From Paracoccaceae bacterium (GTDB lineage Bacteria > Pseudomonadota > Alphaproteobacteria > Rhodobacterales > Rhodobacteraceae), in assembly GCA_027489375.1 (NCBI GenBank), contig JAIXZW010000001.1, forward strand, positions 1 to 64,000: a stretch of 64,000 nt of DNA, given 5' to 3'. Positions within the stretch are counted from its first letter, which is position 1, and each line of letters starts with the position of its first letter. Under the pieces are notes generated by a model. It was not told the DNA's origin, made no database searches, and was given only the letters and a program-made list of their open reading frames with translations. A program made the translations under genes and the position numbers. Below, piece by piece: positions 38,376 through 47,365 of this stretch.

Positions 38376-39161
38376 TCAGGCCCGCAGCGTGAACCCCTTG
38401 GCGATGTGGTTGCGCACGAACCAGATCATCAGAAGGCCGGGCAGCAGCGACACCACCGTCATCGCCATGACCAGCCCGATATCGGTCTGGAAGGTGAAAA
38501 GCGCGTTGATCGCCATGGTGATCGGCTTGCCCGCCGTCACCGTCAGGATGCGGGCAAAGACCACCTCCACCCATGAAAACAGGAAGCAGAAGAAAGCCGC
38601 GACCCCGATCCCCGGCGCCACGGCGGGGATCAGGTGCCGCAGGAAAAAGCCGGGCAACGAATGGCCGTCGATAAAGGCCGTCTCGTCCAATTCGCGCGGG
38701 ATGGCCGAGATGAAAGCCTCCAGTATCCAGATGGCGATGGGCAGGTTGAACAGGCAATGCACCAGCGCGATGCCCACGGGGCTGTTCACCAGCCCGAAGC
38801 GCGAGAACAGGATGAAGATGGGCAAGGACAGCACCACCGGCGGCGTGGCGCGAAAGGCGAGCAGAAGCAGCAGGAAATGCCGGTCCCCGACGAAGCTGTA
38901 GCGCGACAGCGCATAGGCCGCAGGCAACCCCGCCATCAGGCACAGCGCCACGTTGATCGACACGTAAACCGCCGAATTCCCGATCGACGACATCAGCGCG
39001 GGCGAGGCCAGCACCGCGCGGTAGTTGATCAGGCTCCACTCCCCCTCGGCCATCCCCTCGCGCGGCAGGGTGGACATGAAACTGAGCAGGAAGGTCTGCG
39101 CCAGCGGCATGAGGATGAACCCCGCCAAGAGGACGATGACCAAGGGACGCCAGCGCCTCAT
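38376..39161 (-). CDS. carbohydrate ABC transporter permease (MalG-like)
   Basis: 261 residues, six membrane segments, EAA-type loop PRELDETAFIDGHSLPGFFL (~165-185). Its start overlaps the stop of the MalF-like gene upstream (ATGA), so the two are coupled. Neither a binding protein nor an ATPase gene accompanies the pair in this window. Confidence 0.9.
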   Translation of the reverse strand: MRRWRPLVIVLLAGFILMPLAQTFLLSFMSTLPREGMAEGEWSLINYRAVLASPALMSSIGNSAVYVSINVALCLMAGLPAAYALSRYSFVGDRHFLLLLLAFRATPPVVLSLPIFILFSRFGLVNSPVGIALVHCLFNLPIAIWILEAFISAIPRELDETAFIDGHSLPGFFLRHLIPAVAPGIGVAAFFCFLFSWVEVVFARILTVTAGKPITMAINALFTFQTDIGLVMAMTVVSLLPGLLMIWFVRNHIAKGFTLRA

Positions 39162-40021
39162 CCCGCCCTCCGCGCCGCCGAGATGCGGGCAAAGGCCCAG
39201 ATCACGGTGATGACGATCAGGAAATAGACCATCGACCGCGCGGCCGCCGCCCCGTAGTTGAAGGCATTGATCTCCTCGTCCAGATCAATGGCCAGAAACC
39301 ACGTCGCCTCGTCCGGCCCGCCCGAATTCAGCGCGAAGGCTTCGGTATAGATCATGAAACTGTCCACGAAGCGCAACAGCAGCACGATGCCCAGCGCCCC
39401 CGCGATCTTGGGCAGTTCCACATGGCGCAGCACGACAAGGCGCGAGGCCCCGTCGATGGCCGCCGCGCGGTAATAGTCGGGCGAAATCCCCGACAGCCCC
39501 GCATAGGACAGGATCACCGACAGCCCCAGCCAGTGCCACGTGTCCATCGCGACCAGCAGCGCCCATGTCAGCGCCGCATTCTCCTTCCAGTCGAAGGGGA
39601 TGCCAAAGGCGGCAAAGGCCTGCCCCGCCAGCCCCGTCCGCGGATCGACAAGGCCAAGCCACATCATCGCGATCAGGTTCCACGGCACCACAAGGGGCAG
39701 CGCCACCAGCATCAGCACGAAGACCGCCCCCCGCATCCCCCGCAACATCAGGGCCAGCGCCACCCCCAGCGGCACCTGCACGGCAATCACCGTGGCCGAA
39801 AAGGCAAGGCTGCGCAAAAGGCTCGCATGGAAGCGCGGGTCCGCCACGATCTCGGCATACCACTCCGGCCCGACCCACAGCACATCGGCAAGCGAGAAGA
39901 TGTCGTGCAGCGAATAGTTGAACACCGAGACCAGCGGCAGCACCCCCACCGCGCCCATGAGCAGCGCCGCAGGCAGCATCAGCACCCACGCGGCATTGCG
40001 ATAGGGGCGGGGTGTGGTCAT
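39158..40021 (-). CDS. carbohydrate ABC transporter permease (MalF-like)
   Basis: 287 residues, six membrane segments, EAA-type loop YYRAAAIDGASRLVVLRHVEL (~195-215). ATG 40021 opens MTTPRPYRNAAW; the frame continues slightly upstream without support. It is the first gene of an orphan pair; a 13-base tandem repeat lies just upstream where a binding-protein gene might be expected. Confidence 0.9.
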   Translation of the reverse strand: MTTPRPYRNAAWVLMLPAALLMGAVGVLPLVSVFNYSLHDIFSLADVLWVGPEWYAEIVADPRFHASLLRSLAFSATVIAVQVPLGVALALMLRGMRGAVFVLMLVALPLVVPWNLIAMMWLGLVDPRTGLAGQAFAAFGIPFDWKENAALTWALLVAMDTWHWLGLSVILSYAGLSGISPDYYRAAAIDGASRLVVLRHVELPKIAGALGIVLLLRFVDSFMIYTEAFALNSGGPDEATWFLAIDLDEEINAFNYGAAAARSMVYFLIVITVIWAFARISAARRAG

Positions 40022-40101
40022 CGGCGTGAAAGGTCCGGCTGCATGGCGCAAAGGTCAGCACGGATCGCCGCAAGAGGCAACCGCCGCCAGCCTTGCCCCC
40101 C

Positions 40102-40179
40102 GTGCCGCTCCCCCGCGCCGCTCCCCCGCGCCGCTCCCCCGCGCCGCTCCCCCGTGCCGCTCCCCCGTGCCGCTCCCCC
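40102..40179. repeat. six tandem copies of a 13-base unit
   Basis: Unit G(T/C)GCCGCTCCCCC repeated six times without spacers; only the second base varies. It lies 81 bases before the permease pair start. The 429-base gap between 40022 and 40450 holds no gene; an AT-rich patch at 40378-40395 (AAAATATATTAACG) could be a promoter for the next gene. Confidence 0.85.
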
Positions 40180-40450
40180 GTCCTTGCCCGCCCTCCCGAC
40201 GCCGATGGCATGGGGTCGAACGGCGGGGCAGGGGCCGCAGCGCGGAGTAGCTCAGGGTTGTGACCGCCCGGCGCTCCCGCCGCGCTCTTGCTTGTAAGCT
40301 ATTGAAGGAAAGCAAAACTTACCTTCATTTCCCTTCGTGCGGAACCGCAAAAAAAATCTCGCGGCGGGGGTGTGAACGTTAAAATATATTAACGATTGGA
40401 CGTTACAGCCTTCACCCTCGAACGGGGAGCAATCGAAGTCAGGATTGACC

Positions 40451-40918
40451 ATGAAAGACAGATACCATGCGATTCTCGGCGCCGCCCTGCGCGAATGCGG
40501 GCGTGACGGCGCGGCAACTTCACCTCTCGACAACACCTATGCGACGATCCTGATGCGGACATTCGAGGTGTTCCGCGATACGCGCAAACTCATGCTCGGC
40601 GACCGGCCGCGCATGGTGGACGAAACCTTCGGCGACAGCACCGAGAACGAACAGGCCTATGACCGTGCGCAACGGCGGCTCAAGCTGTTGAACGACACGA
40701 CCCGCCCCAAGGCGCTTGCCCTGATGCGGGCGGTGGCCGTGGCGACCCGTGAAATCGCCACCACCCCCTCGACGCGCGAGGCGAAACGCGACGCCTGCCG
40801 CGCCCTTCTCGCCGCATTGGACGAGGTCTACGAAGGCATCGTCAACCTCGGCGCACCGTCCTACGGCACGGACACAGCCTGGTATGTGAAGCGCCCCGTA
40901 TTCACCGACCTTGCCTGA
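40451..40918 (+). CDS. hypothetical protein, 155 residues
   Basis: Starts MKDRYHAILGAALRECGRDG; helical, charged, no signal or membrane segment. ATG 40451 has AGGA at good spacing and an AT-rich promoter-like patch ~60 bases upstream. Ends ...TAWYVKRPVFTDLA. No recognised family. It stands alone between the orphan permeases and another unknown gene. Confidence 0.65.
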   Translation: MKDRYHAILGAALRECGRDGAATSPLDNTYATILMRTFEVFRDTRKLMLGDRPRMVDETFGDSTENEQAYDRAQRRLKLLNDTTRPKALALMRAVAVATREIATTPSTREAKRDACRALLAALDEVYEGIVNLGAPSYGTDTAWYVKRPVFTDLA

Positions 40919-41095
40919 CGCAACCCCGGCCCAAGGGCAAGCGTTCAAGCCTGCCCTTGGACCTTCCGCCGCAGCCTCCCGTCCGTCGCAGTCCGGCGCG
41001 ACCTTGCGGATCGGCAACGAACGGGCATGAATCGCCTGCCCGCACTTGAAAGCGCAGCCTCCAGTTGCAACATCCGGATCGTGGAGGTGCCGTAA

Positions 41096-41581
41096 ATGTT
41101 TGCCTGGGTATATCGTGCGGTCGACACCGCCATTGACGATGCGTTAAGCAAGCGCGTCATCCGCGATGCAAACCTGACCGTCGATGAATATTTCAAACGG
41201 CGCGGGATCAAGAAAGATGACCGCCTGAACCAGATCCTCGCCAACCTGCGCGAGGTCTATGACAATACGGCATCCCTGCTGACCCACATCTCGGCCATGA
41301 TCGCCGTTCTCGGCATCATGCTCGTCGTCGTGGACAAAGACAGCCTTTTCAGCCGCGTGATCGAGATCGAGGTTGTCCTCTACACGATCATGGCCGCACT
41401 TTGCGTCTACAATCTTCGCCGCTACGAACTGGCCCGCAAGCTACCGCGCGACTATCTCGACGATCTTTATCTAAGCTACATCAAGCGCAGGTATCTCTAC
41501 GTCATCTACACCGATGTGGTGCTGGTGATCACCCTTCTGTTCCTCGGGTCGATGATCGCCCACTTCGTCTTCGGGCGGTAG
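41096..41581 (+). CDS. hypothetical membrane protein, 161 residues
   Basis: A charged N-terminal half (VDEYFKRRGIKKDDRLNQIL) followed by about three hydrophobic helices (ISAMIAVLGIMLVVV; IEVVLYTIMAALCVY; VVLVITLLFLGSMIAHFVF). The small TM protein has a strong ribosome site, GGAGGT, eight bases before ATG. It ends three bases before the convergent homoserine dehydrogenase stop. No family recognised. Confidence 0.7.
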   Translation: MFAWVYRAVDTAIDDALSKRVIRDANLTVDEYFKRRGIKKDDRLNQILANLREVYDNTASLLTHISAMIAVLGIMLVVVDKDSLFSRVIEIEVVLYTIMAALCVYNLRRYELARKLPRDYLDDLYLSYIKRRYLYVIYTDVVLVITLLFLGSMIAHFVFGR

Positions 41582-41584
41582 CCG

Positions 41585-42877
41585 TCACACCTCTTCGATG
41601 CGGATCGCCACGGCCTGCCCCTGAACCACCCCCGTGGCGGGGAAAGCGGCAAGCGCATGGGCGATATCGGCGGGGGCCGCCTTGTGCGTGACGATCAGCA
41701 CGGTCGCGTCATCATCCTCGCCCGGCTGGTTGATCTGCCGCATCTGGTCGATGGAGATGCCCGCATCCCCCAGACAGGTCGCAACCTTCGCCAAGGCACC
41801 GGGTTTGTCGAGCAGCGTCATCCGCAGGTAATAGGGCGCGGGCGTCGCGGCCTTGGCGGGGGTCGCCGCCGACAGACCCTTCGCGGGGCGGCCAAAGGTC
41901 GGCATGCGGAAGCCGCGCGCGATGTCGATCACGTCGCCCATCACCGCACTCGCCGTCGGCCCTTCGCCGGCACCCGGCCCGCGCAGCACGATCTGCCCGA
42001 CCGAGTCGCCTTCCAGCACGACCATGTTGGTCCCGCCCTGCAACTGCCCCAGCGGGCTGTCGGACGGCACAAGGCAGGGCGTCATGCGCTGCTCCAGCCC
42101 GCGCCCCGTCATCTGCGCCACGCCCAGCAGCTTGATGCGATAGCCCATGTCCTCGGCCATGCGGATATCGTCGATCGAGACGTTGCCGATCCCCTCCAGC
42201 TCAACCGCGTCGAAGCTGACCTTCGTGCCAAAGGCGATGGCGGCGAGCAGCGACAGCTTGTGACCCGCGTCGATCCCGCCCACGTCAAGGTTCGGGTCCG
42301 CCTCCAGATAGCCAAGCTGCCGCGCCTCTTCGAACACCGCCTCATAGGGCAGGCCCGCGCTCTGCATCCGCGTCAGGATATAGTTGCAGGTGCCGTTCAT
42401 CACGCCCATCACGCGGCGCATCTGGTTTCCGGCCAAGCCTTCGGTCAGCGCCTTGATCACGGGGATGCCGCCCGCAACGGCCGCCTCGAAACGGATCACG
42501 CGACCCTTCGCCTCGGCTGCTTCGGCCAGTTCCTGCCCGTAATGCGCCAGAAGCGCCTTGTTCGCCGTGACCACATCCTTGCCCGAGGCGATCGCGGCTT
42601 CCGTCGCCAGCTTCGCCGGACCTTCCGACCCGCCCATCACCTCGACAAAGACATCCACGTCATCGCGCTTGGCAAGCGCCACGGGGTCAACCTCCCACGC
42701 GTAACCCGACAGGTCCGCATCGCGCTTCTTGGCCTTGTCCCGAGCCGAGACGGCGGTGATCACCACGGGCCGCCCCGCACGGGCCGCGATCAGATCGGCA
42801 TGGCGTTGCACGATCTTGACGACACCGATCCCCACGGTCCCGAGACCTGCAAGACCAAGGCGAAGGGGCGCGGGCAT
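41585..42877 (-). CDS. hom: homoserine dehydrogenase
   Basis: 430 residues. N-terminal NAD(P) motif GLAGLGTVGIGVV, catalytic block with VMNGTCNYIL and GYLEADPNLDVGGIDAGHK, and a C-terminal ACT domain (YYLRMTLLDKPGALAKVATCL) for feedback control by threonine. It reduces aspartate semialdehyde to homoserine on the way to Thr and Met. ATG 42877 has GGAG at good spacing; an in-frame ATG four codons upstream would consume that site. Confidence 0.96.
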   Translation of the reverse strand: MPAPLRLGLAGLGTVGIGVVKIVQRHADLIAARAGRPVVITAVSARDKAKKRDADLSGYAWEVDPVALAKRDDVDVFVEVMGGSEGPAKLATEAAIASGKDVVTANKALLAHYGQELAEAAEAKGRVIRFEAAVAGGIPVIKALTEGLAGNQMRRVMGVMNGTCNYILTRMQSAGLPYEAVFEEARQLGYLEADPNLDVGGIDAGHKLSLLAAIAFGTKVSFDAVELEGIGNVSIDDIRMAEDMGYRIKLLGVAQMTGRGLEQRMTPCLVPSDSPLGQLQGGTNMVVLEGDSVGQIVLRGPGAGEGPTASAVMGDVIDIARGFRMPTFGRPAKGLSAATPAKAATPAPYYLRMTLLDKPGALAKVATCLGDAGISIDQMRQINQPGEDDDATVLIVTHKAAPADIAHALAAFPATGVVQGQAVAIRIEEV

Positions 42878-42971
42878 ATGAGACTCCATCGGCGAGCGAA
42901 CAACCCCGACCTGTTAGCCGTTCGGCGCGGGGCTTGCAACGCGCCGGACGGTGGCAGGCGCGCGATTGTGC

Positions 42972-43178
42972 CTAGGGCTGGGCCGCCGCCCGCAGCGCCG
43001 CCCCGCGCGCATCGAGTGCTGCGGCACTTTCATCGGAAGTGCGCGCGGCGGGGGCAGGCAGGATCTCCTCCAGCGGCAAAAGCCGCGGCGTCGGTCCCGT
43101 GGGCGGCGCGGTCTTCGCTCCGGCAAGGCCACAGGCCGACAGGGAAATCAGAAGCAAAAGGGAAAGGGCAGGGCGCAT
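42972..43178 (-). CDS. small lipoprotein
   Basis: 68 residues. MRPALSLLLLISLSACGLAG has a canonical lipobox (LSAC, Cys ~16), then a Pro/Ala-rich tail (PTGPTPRLLPLEEILP). Small lipoproteins of this shape next to hom are common in related genomes, function unknown. A longer upstream frame adds nothing recognisable. Confidence 0.7.
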   Translation of the reverse strand: MRPALSLLLLISLSACGLAGAKTAPPTGPTPRLLPLEEILPAPAARTSDESAAALDARGAALRAAAQP

Positions 43179-43237
43179 GGACAGGCCTTCGGCTGGGATC
43201 GCACGCAGTCTATCCCGCCCGCCCCCCAAGCGCCAGA

Positions 43238-43506
43238 AGCGGGATTTCACGAAAATCCCGCTGCGGAAAAAACGTATTTTCCGGCCACCGCATGCACTGC
43301 GCCCGCCCCGCTTGCCCAACCCGCGACGGGGGGCCGTCTGCCCCCCCAGCCCATTGGTACCTTGTACCAATGGCGAAACCAACGGGCTACCCCCGAGGAT
43401 ATTTGAGCAAGCGTGAAAGGGGCAAAACCCGTCTCTTCCCCCGTTCACCTTTGCCCAAATACTCCGGGGGGAGTCCCGCATCGCGGGACGGGGGGCTGGC
43501 CCCCCG
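43238..43506. repeat. palindrome-rich spacer
   Basis: At least six palindromes without a gene: 43238-43262 (AGCGGGATTT arms), 43328-43347 (GGGGGG...CCCCCC), 43351-43373 (CCATTGGTAC, 10 bp perfect, 3-base loop), the CAAATA-CGGGGGG pair 43391-43417 against 43444-43473, 43473-43489 (GTCCCGC arms) and 43490-43506 (GGGGGG/CCCCCC). The 433-base spacer separates the lipoprotein from pirin. Confidence 0.7.
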
Positions 43507-43567
43507 CGACGGTGGAGGCAAACGGAAAGGGCAGGCCCCGAAGGGACCTGCCGCTACCGTTGAGGAG

Positions 43568-43612
43568 CGGAATTTGCGTCAAATTCCGTCCCGGATTTTG
43601 CGTCAAAATCCG
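43568..43612 (-). terminator. tandem hairpins directly after pirin
   Basis: Two near-identical 21-base hairpins, CGGAATTTG-CGT-CAAATTCCG (43568-43588) and CGGATTTTG-CGT-CAAAATCCG (43592-43612), with perfect 9-bp stems. They begin right at the pirin stop codon. No long T run, so they may act as mRNA 3' protection or attenuation. Confidence 0.6.
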
Positions 43613-44524
43613 TCAGTGCGCGGGCTTGATGAACGTCCCGTTCCGCAGCTCGGCAAAGGCCTGCTGCAATTCGGCCTGCGTGTTCATCACGATGGGGCCG
43701 TGCCAAGCCACCGGCTCCTGGATCGGCGCGCCCGAGATCAGCAGGAACCGCACCCCGTCCGGCCCCGCCTGCACCGTCACCTCGTCGCCCGCGCCGAACT
43801 GCACCAGCGTGCGGTCGCCCGACATGTCGCGGATGTTGACCTCCTGCCCCTGCACTTCCTTTTCCAAGAGCACTCCCCGCGGGCGCGAGGCGTCGCGGAA
43901 GTTGCCCTTGCCGTCGAAGACATAGGCAAAGGCCTTGCGGCGGGTGTCCACCTTGAAGGTCTTCTTCTTCTCCGGCGGGACATAGATGTCGAGGTATTGC
44001 GGATCGGCGGCGATCCCGTCCACGGGGCCGGTCTTGCCCCAGAACGACCCCACGATCACCTTCACCGTGGTGCCGTCGTCATCCATGATCTCGGGGATGT
44101 CGTTCGACTTCACGTCCTGATAGCGCGGCTGGGTCATCTTCAGATGCTTGGGCAGGTTGGCCCAAAGCTGGAAGCCGTGCATCTGGCCTTTGGCGTTCCC
44201 CTTGGGCATCTCCTGGTGCAGGATGCCGGACCCCGCCGTCATCCATTGCACATCGCCGCCCTTCAGCGTGCCACGGTTGCCCAAGGAGTCGCCATGCTCC
44301 ACCGATCCGGCCAGCACATAGGTGATCGTCTCGATCCCGCGATGCGGATGCCACGGAAAGCCGCGCATGTAATCGCGCGGGTCCTCGTTGCGGAAATCGT
44401 CGAACATCAGGAACGGGTCGAACTGTGCCGGATCGCCGAAGCCGAAGGCGCGGTGCAAGGCAACGCCCGCACCCTCCATCGTCGGCTGGGCGCGGGTTTC
44501 GGTCAGGACAGGGCGGATCGACAT
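43613..44524 (-). CDS. pirin family protein
   Basis: 303 residues, bicupin fold. The metal-binding motifs of pirin are intact: GFPWHPHRGIETITYVL (two His) and GSGILHQEMPKG (His, Glu). Bacterial pirins act as quercetin dioxygenases or as stress-linked regulators; the role here is not evident. Start ATG follows AAGGAGC. Followed by tandem hairpins. Confidence 0.92.
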   Translation of the reverse strand: MSIRPVLTETRAQPTMEGAGVALHRAFGFGDPAQFDPFLMFDDFRNEDPRDYMRGFPWHPHRGIETITYVLAGSVEHGDSLGNRGTLKGGDVQWMTAGSGILHQEMPKGNAKGQMHGFQLWANLPKHLKMTQPRYQDVKSNDIPEIMDDDGTTVKVIVGSFWGKTGPVDGIAADPQYLDIYVPPEKKKTFKVDTRRKAFAYVFDGKGNFRDASRPRGVLLEKEVQGQEVNIRDMSGDRTLVQFGAGDEVTVQAGPDGVRFLLISGAPIQEPVAWHGPIVMNTQAELQQAFAELRNGTFIKPAH

Positions 44525-44646
44525 GGCGGGTGCTCCTTTTGGGTCGGCCTCGGGCCGTCTTTCCCCTAGCTAGGCGCAGCGCCCCCCTCTGGCAATGACC
44601 CCGCCGCTCCCTGCCGCGCAATGCATTTGTGCAGCGATGCACAGCC

Positions 44647-45225
44647 CTAGCAGGCCACACCCGCCTGACATAGCTTCGCCACGTAATAGGGCCGCAGCAC
44701 CACCCAGTCGCTGAAACTCGACGGAACCGTATAGGTGACAAGCGGGATGTTCATCGGTGCGGCATAGTTCATCGTCGTATCGACGATCAGGGCATGGCTG
44801 CCCACCGTCAGCGCAGGCAAGGTCGCCGCCCGCGACTGCAACTGCGCATCGGTCATGGCCGGAAGCAGCGCGCCCGGCGAATGCGACCAGACCACGGCCA
44901 CATCCGCGTCATTCGGGCCGGTGCGCCTGAAGGCGGTGAACCGGCTTGTCACGTTGAAACGCCCGGGCACGACCAGTTCCATGCCCGCATCCAGCCCCGC
45001 CAGCGTCGTCGTATCGACCGGCACCATCTCGCGGGCCAGCATGTCGGCGGCGGCATGGGTCGCCCGCTGCAGGGCGGCCTTGCTCGAGAAGCCGTCCCAG
45101 AACACGAAGACGCCGACCCAGGCCGCGGCGAGCAGCGGAATGAACATCATCGCCTCGAGGATGGCCGAGCCACTCTCGTCGCGCCAGAAGCGGCGCAGGC
45201 CGTGCCAAAGGGGTGCCGCAGCCAT
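44647..45225 (-). CDS. TadE-like pilus assembly protein
   Basis: 192 residues. A short basic N-terminus leads to the TadE motif DESGSAILEAMMFIPLLAAAWV, the prepilin-like helix; the rest is periplasmic with a C-terminal Cys pair (KLCQAGVAC). Such pseudopilins belong to Flp/Tad fimbriae. Its ATG overlaps the preceding stop (ATGA), so the three-gene cluster is coupled. No tadA/B/C or rcp/cpa genes are in the window. Confidence 0.85.
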   Translation of the reverse strand: MAAAPLWHGLRRFWRDESGSAILEAMMFIPLLAAAWVGVFVFWDGFSSKAALQRATHAAADMLAREMVPVDTTTLAGLDAGMELVVPGRFNVTSRFTAFRRTGPNDADVAVVWSHSPGALLPAMTDAQLQSRAATLPALTVGSHALIVDTTMNYAAPMNIPLVTYTVPSSFSDWVVLRPYYVAKLCQAGVAC

Positions 45226-45755
45226 CAGTTCACACTCCCCGCCAGAATGGTCGAGGACGCGACATCATAGATCCGCGGCCCCCGGATCATCGCCACGGGG
45301 GTCAGGCTTTCCACCGGGATGCAGGCCCGCAGCAACACGAAACCGTTCGTCTGACCCGCCACATAGCGGCGCACGGGCGTCACGCCATTGCCCTGATCCG
45401 CGCAGGAGGCGGGGACCGCAGGCACCGCCACGTCGCTTCGCGGCAAGGCGATCACCTGCACCTTCAACGTCGTCGCGCAGTTCGGAAAGACCGTCATCAC
45501 CTTGCACAGGTCCCCGCGGATATCGGCCACCGTCGGATTGCCCAGCGTCCCCTGCCGGATCGACCGCGCCGTCATGGCGACCGCCTTGTCCAGCAGCGCA
45601 TCCCGCGTCGTGGACAGGCCCGAGTCGACGGTCATGAGGAACATCCCGAACACCACGGGCAGGGCCAGCACGAATTGCGTCACCGCAGATCCGTCCTCGG
45701 TCCGGCCAAAGCGCCGCAACCGCCCGCGACCGGCGCCTGTCATTCGCCCGCTCAT
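45225..45755 (-). CDS. TadE-like pilus assembly protein
   Basis: 176 residues. TEDGSAVTQFVLALPVVFGM is the TadE-type prepilin helix (~20-40), with Gln where Glu5 is usual (VTQFV for xxEFx). The mature domain has four Cys (CKVM, NCATT, SCADQ, RACIP), probably disulfides. ATGA overlap on both sides links it with the TadG-like and TadE-like neighbours. A helper, not a major pilin. Confidence 0.82.
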   Translation of the reverse strand: MSGRMTGAGRGRLRRFGRTEDGSAVTQFVLALPVVFGMFLMTVDSGLSTTRDALLDKAVAMTARSIRQGTLGNPTVADIRGDLCKVMTVFPNCATTLKVQVIALPRSDVAVPAVPASCADQGNGVTPVRRYVAGQTNGFVLLRACIPVESLTPVAMIRGPRIYDVASSTILAGSVN

Positions 45756-47365
45756 TGCACATACCCCTGCTGCGCGATCGTCTGCGCGATGATCTTCATC
45801 GTCCCCGACAGGTTCGCCGAGGATGTCTCGAAATAATGCCCGACCGACGAGGCGCAGTATTTCAGCCCCGGCTTGCCGCGTTCGGCGGCATCGACGGCCA
45901 CCGTGTAGATCACGATCCCCGCCGCCTTGGCCGCATCGCATTCGGCCTTGAAATTGGCCTCCTGCGTGGAAAAGGCGACATAGGACTTCATCTTCTCCAA
46001 TTCGGTAAGATAGGTGTCCTGCACGTTCTGCAGCGCCGTCTTCGTCGTAGTCGGAAGCGACTGTGCCAAGGGGCGTGCATAAAGCTGCCCTGCCACCCAT
46101 GACGCCGAAACATAGCGCCACACCTGCGGCCAGGTCAGCGTCGTGTAGCCGTTCGCGGTGCAGGCCGTCGTCCATGTGCCGGTCAAGGGCTGAAACCACT
46201 TCGCCGCGTTGCTGCCGTTTCCGGTCGGATGGTTGATGCAGTAATTGCCAGAATTGTCCCGCTTGATGGGCGAAAGGCCGCTTGCATAGGCCGGAGCCAG
46301 AACCACCGACTGCCCCGTCGCCTCGACATCGCCCGATCCCGACTTGTTCACGAAGACGATCACCTTTTGCAGATTGGCCGTGCCGTGCGCCTGCGGCACG
46401 CCCGGGAAAGCGGTGGTCTTGATCGCACTGTTTGCCGACGGGTCGAGCATCGCCGCCGCCCAGTGCATGCCGTAATCCCAACGCGTGCCGCCCGCCGCGC
46501 CCGTGGCACCGATCTGGGTCTTGATCGTCGTGGCATCGCTCGACGGTTCGCGGATCACCGTCGACGTCTCGAACGGGCAGATCGAATTCTTCGACTCGGG
46601 CCGTGCGCCCGTCTGGGTCGGGGCGGCATAGGCGGTGATCGGTGCAACATAAGAGTTCAGGTCCGCCGGAACCCGCGTGTCATAAGCCGTCGTGGTCAAA
46701 ATCGGCAGGCTGCCGAAATCGCCGGTCTTGGCTTCGATGCAGTTGGAATTGGTCACGCCGGACAGGTTCGTCACCGTATACTTCGACCGCATCGTCGCAG
46801 ACAGGTTGACCCCGTTGTTATAGGGCACAAGCGTCAGCGCCTTGGTGCTGCTCGTGTCGTTCGCATAAAGGCGCGTGACGAAATCCTGCAGCCCGGTGCG
46901 CAAGGTCGATATGATTGCGGATGTCTGGTTCGCGGCCTCGAAGGCCACAACCACCTCGGCCTTCCCGGGCACGTCCGCGGCGGAACCGGTGCCGATGTTC
47001 AGCGTCGAGATATTCAGCATCTGCATGAACTGGTTCGTCTGCGACCCGCTGGCCGAGGCCGTCAGCGTGCGGTAATCGGTCGAATTCGTCGCGCTGACGC
47101 CGCCGACCAGACCGCTTGCTCCGGCGCGTCCCATGCAGGCGTCGATTGCCGCACCCGGGTTCTTCGTCGCGGCATCCGGCAGGTCGATCACCGCCGCATT
47201 GACCGTGCAGGCATCCAGCGCCCGCTGTGCCTTGGCCCGCGATGTCTCTTGCCGCATCACATCGACCGAGATGCCGCCCACCGCCACCGAAAGGAAAAGC
47301 AGGCCCAGCCCGAAATAGGACATCGACCCAGACTCGCCGCGTAAAAAACCTGTCACTCGCACCAT
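45752..47365 (-). CDS. TadG-like pilus assembly protein with degenerate vWA domain
   Basis: 537 residues. RGESGSMSYFGLGLLFLSVA is the TadG-type N-terminal helix; ALDACTVNAAV follows. The middle and end align in layout with a von Willebrand A domain (VVVAFEAANQTSAIISTLR ... LTLVPYNNGVNLS ... AAGIVIYTVAVD ... GHYFETSSANLSGT), but the metal-site DxSxS is replaced by FEAANQT and no TDG motif is visible. First gene of the minus-strand cluster. ATG 47365 exposes the helix; a start at 47404 is possible. Confidence 0.82.
   Translation of the reverse strand: MVRVTGFLRGESGSMSYFGLGLLFLSVAVGGISVDVMRQETSRAKAQRALDACTVNAAVIDLPDAATKNPGAAIDACMGRAGASGLVGGVSATNSTDYRTLTASASGSQTNQFMQMLNISTLNIGTGSAADVPGKAEVVVAFEAANQTSAIISTLRTGLQDFVTRLYANDTSSTKALTLVPYNNGVNLSATMRSKYTVTNLSGVTNSNCIEAKTGDFGSLPILTTTAYDTRVPADLNSYVAPITAYAAPTQTGARPESKNSICPFETSTVIREPSSDATTIKTQIGATGAAGGTRWDYGMHWAAAMLDPSANSAIKTTAFPGVPQAHGTANLQKVIVFVNKSGSGDVEATGQSVVLAPAYASGLSPIKRDNSGNYCINHPTGNGSNAAKWFQPLTGTWTTACTANGYTTLTWPQVWRYVSASWVAGQLYARPLAQSLPTTTKTALQNVQDTYLTELEKMKSYVAFSTQEANFKAECDAAKAAGIVIYTVAVDAAERGKPGLKYCASSVGHYFETSSANLSGTMKIIAQTIAQQGYVQ

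Noticed and set aside
36373-38901. 842-residue plus-strand frame
   Set aside because: Antisense to recJ and the MalG-like permease; rich in R, Q, H and P with no motif.
40102-40179. Possible CRISPR or plasmid iteron array
   Set aside because: 13-base GC-only units without spacers and without any replication gene nearby.
41657-44569. 970-residue plus-strand frame
   Set aside because: Antisense to hom, the lipoprotein and pirin; runs through several palindromes and has no domain.
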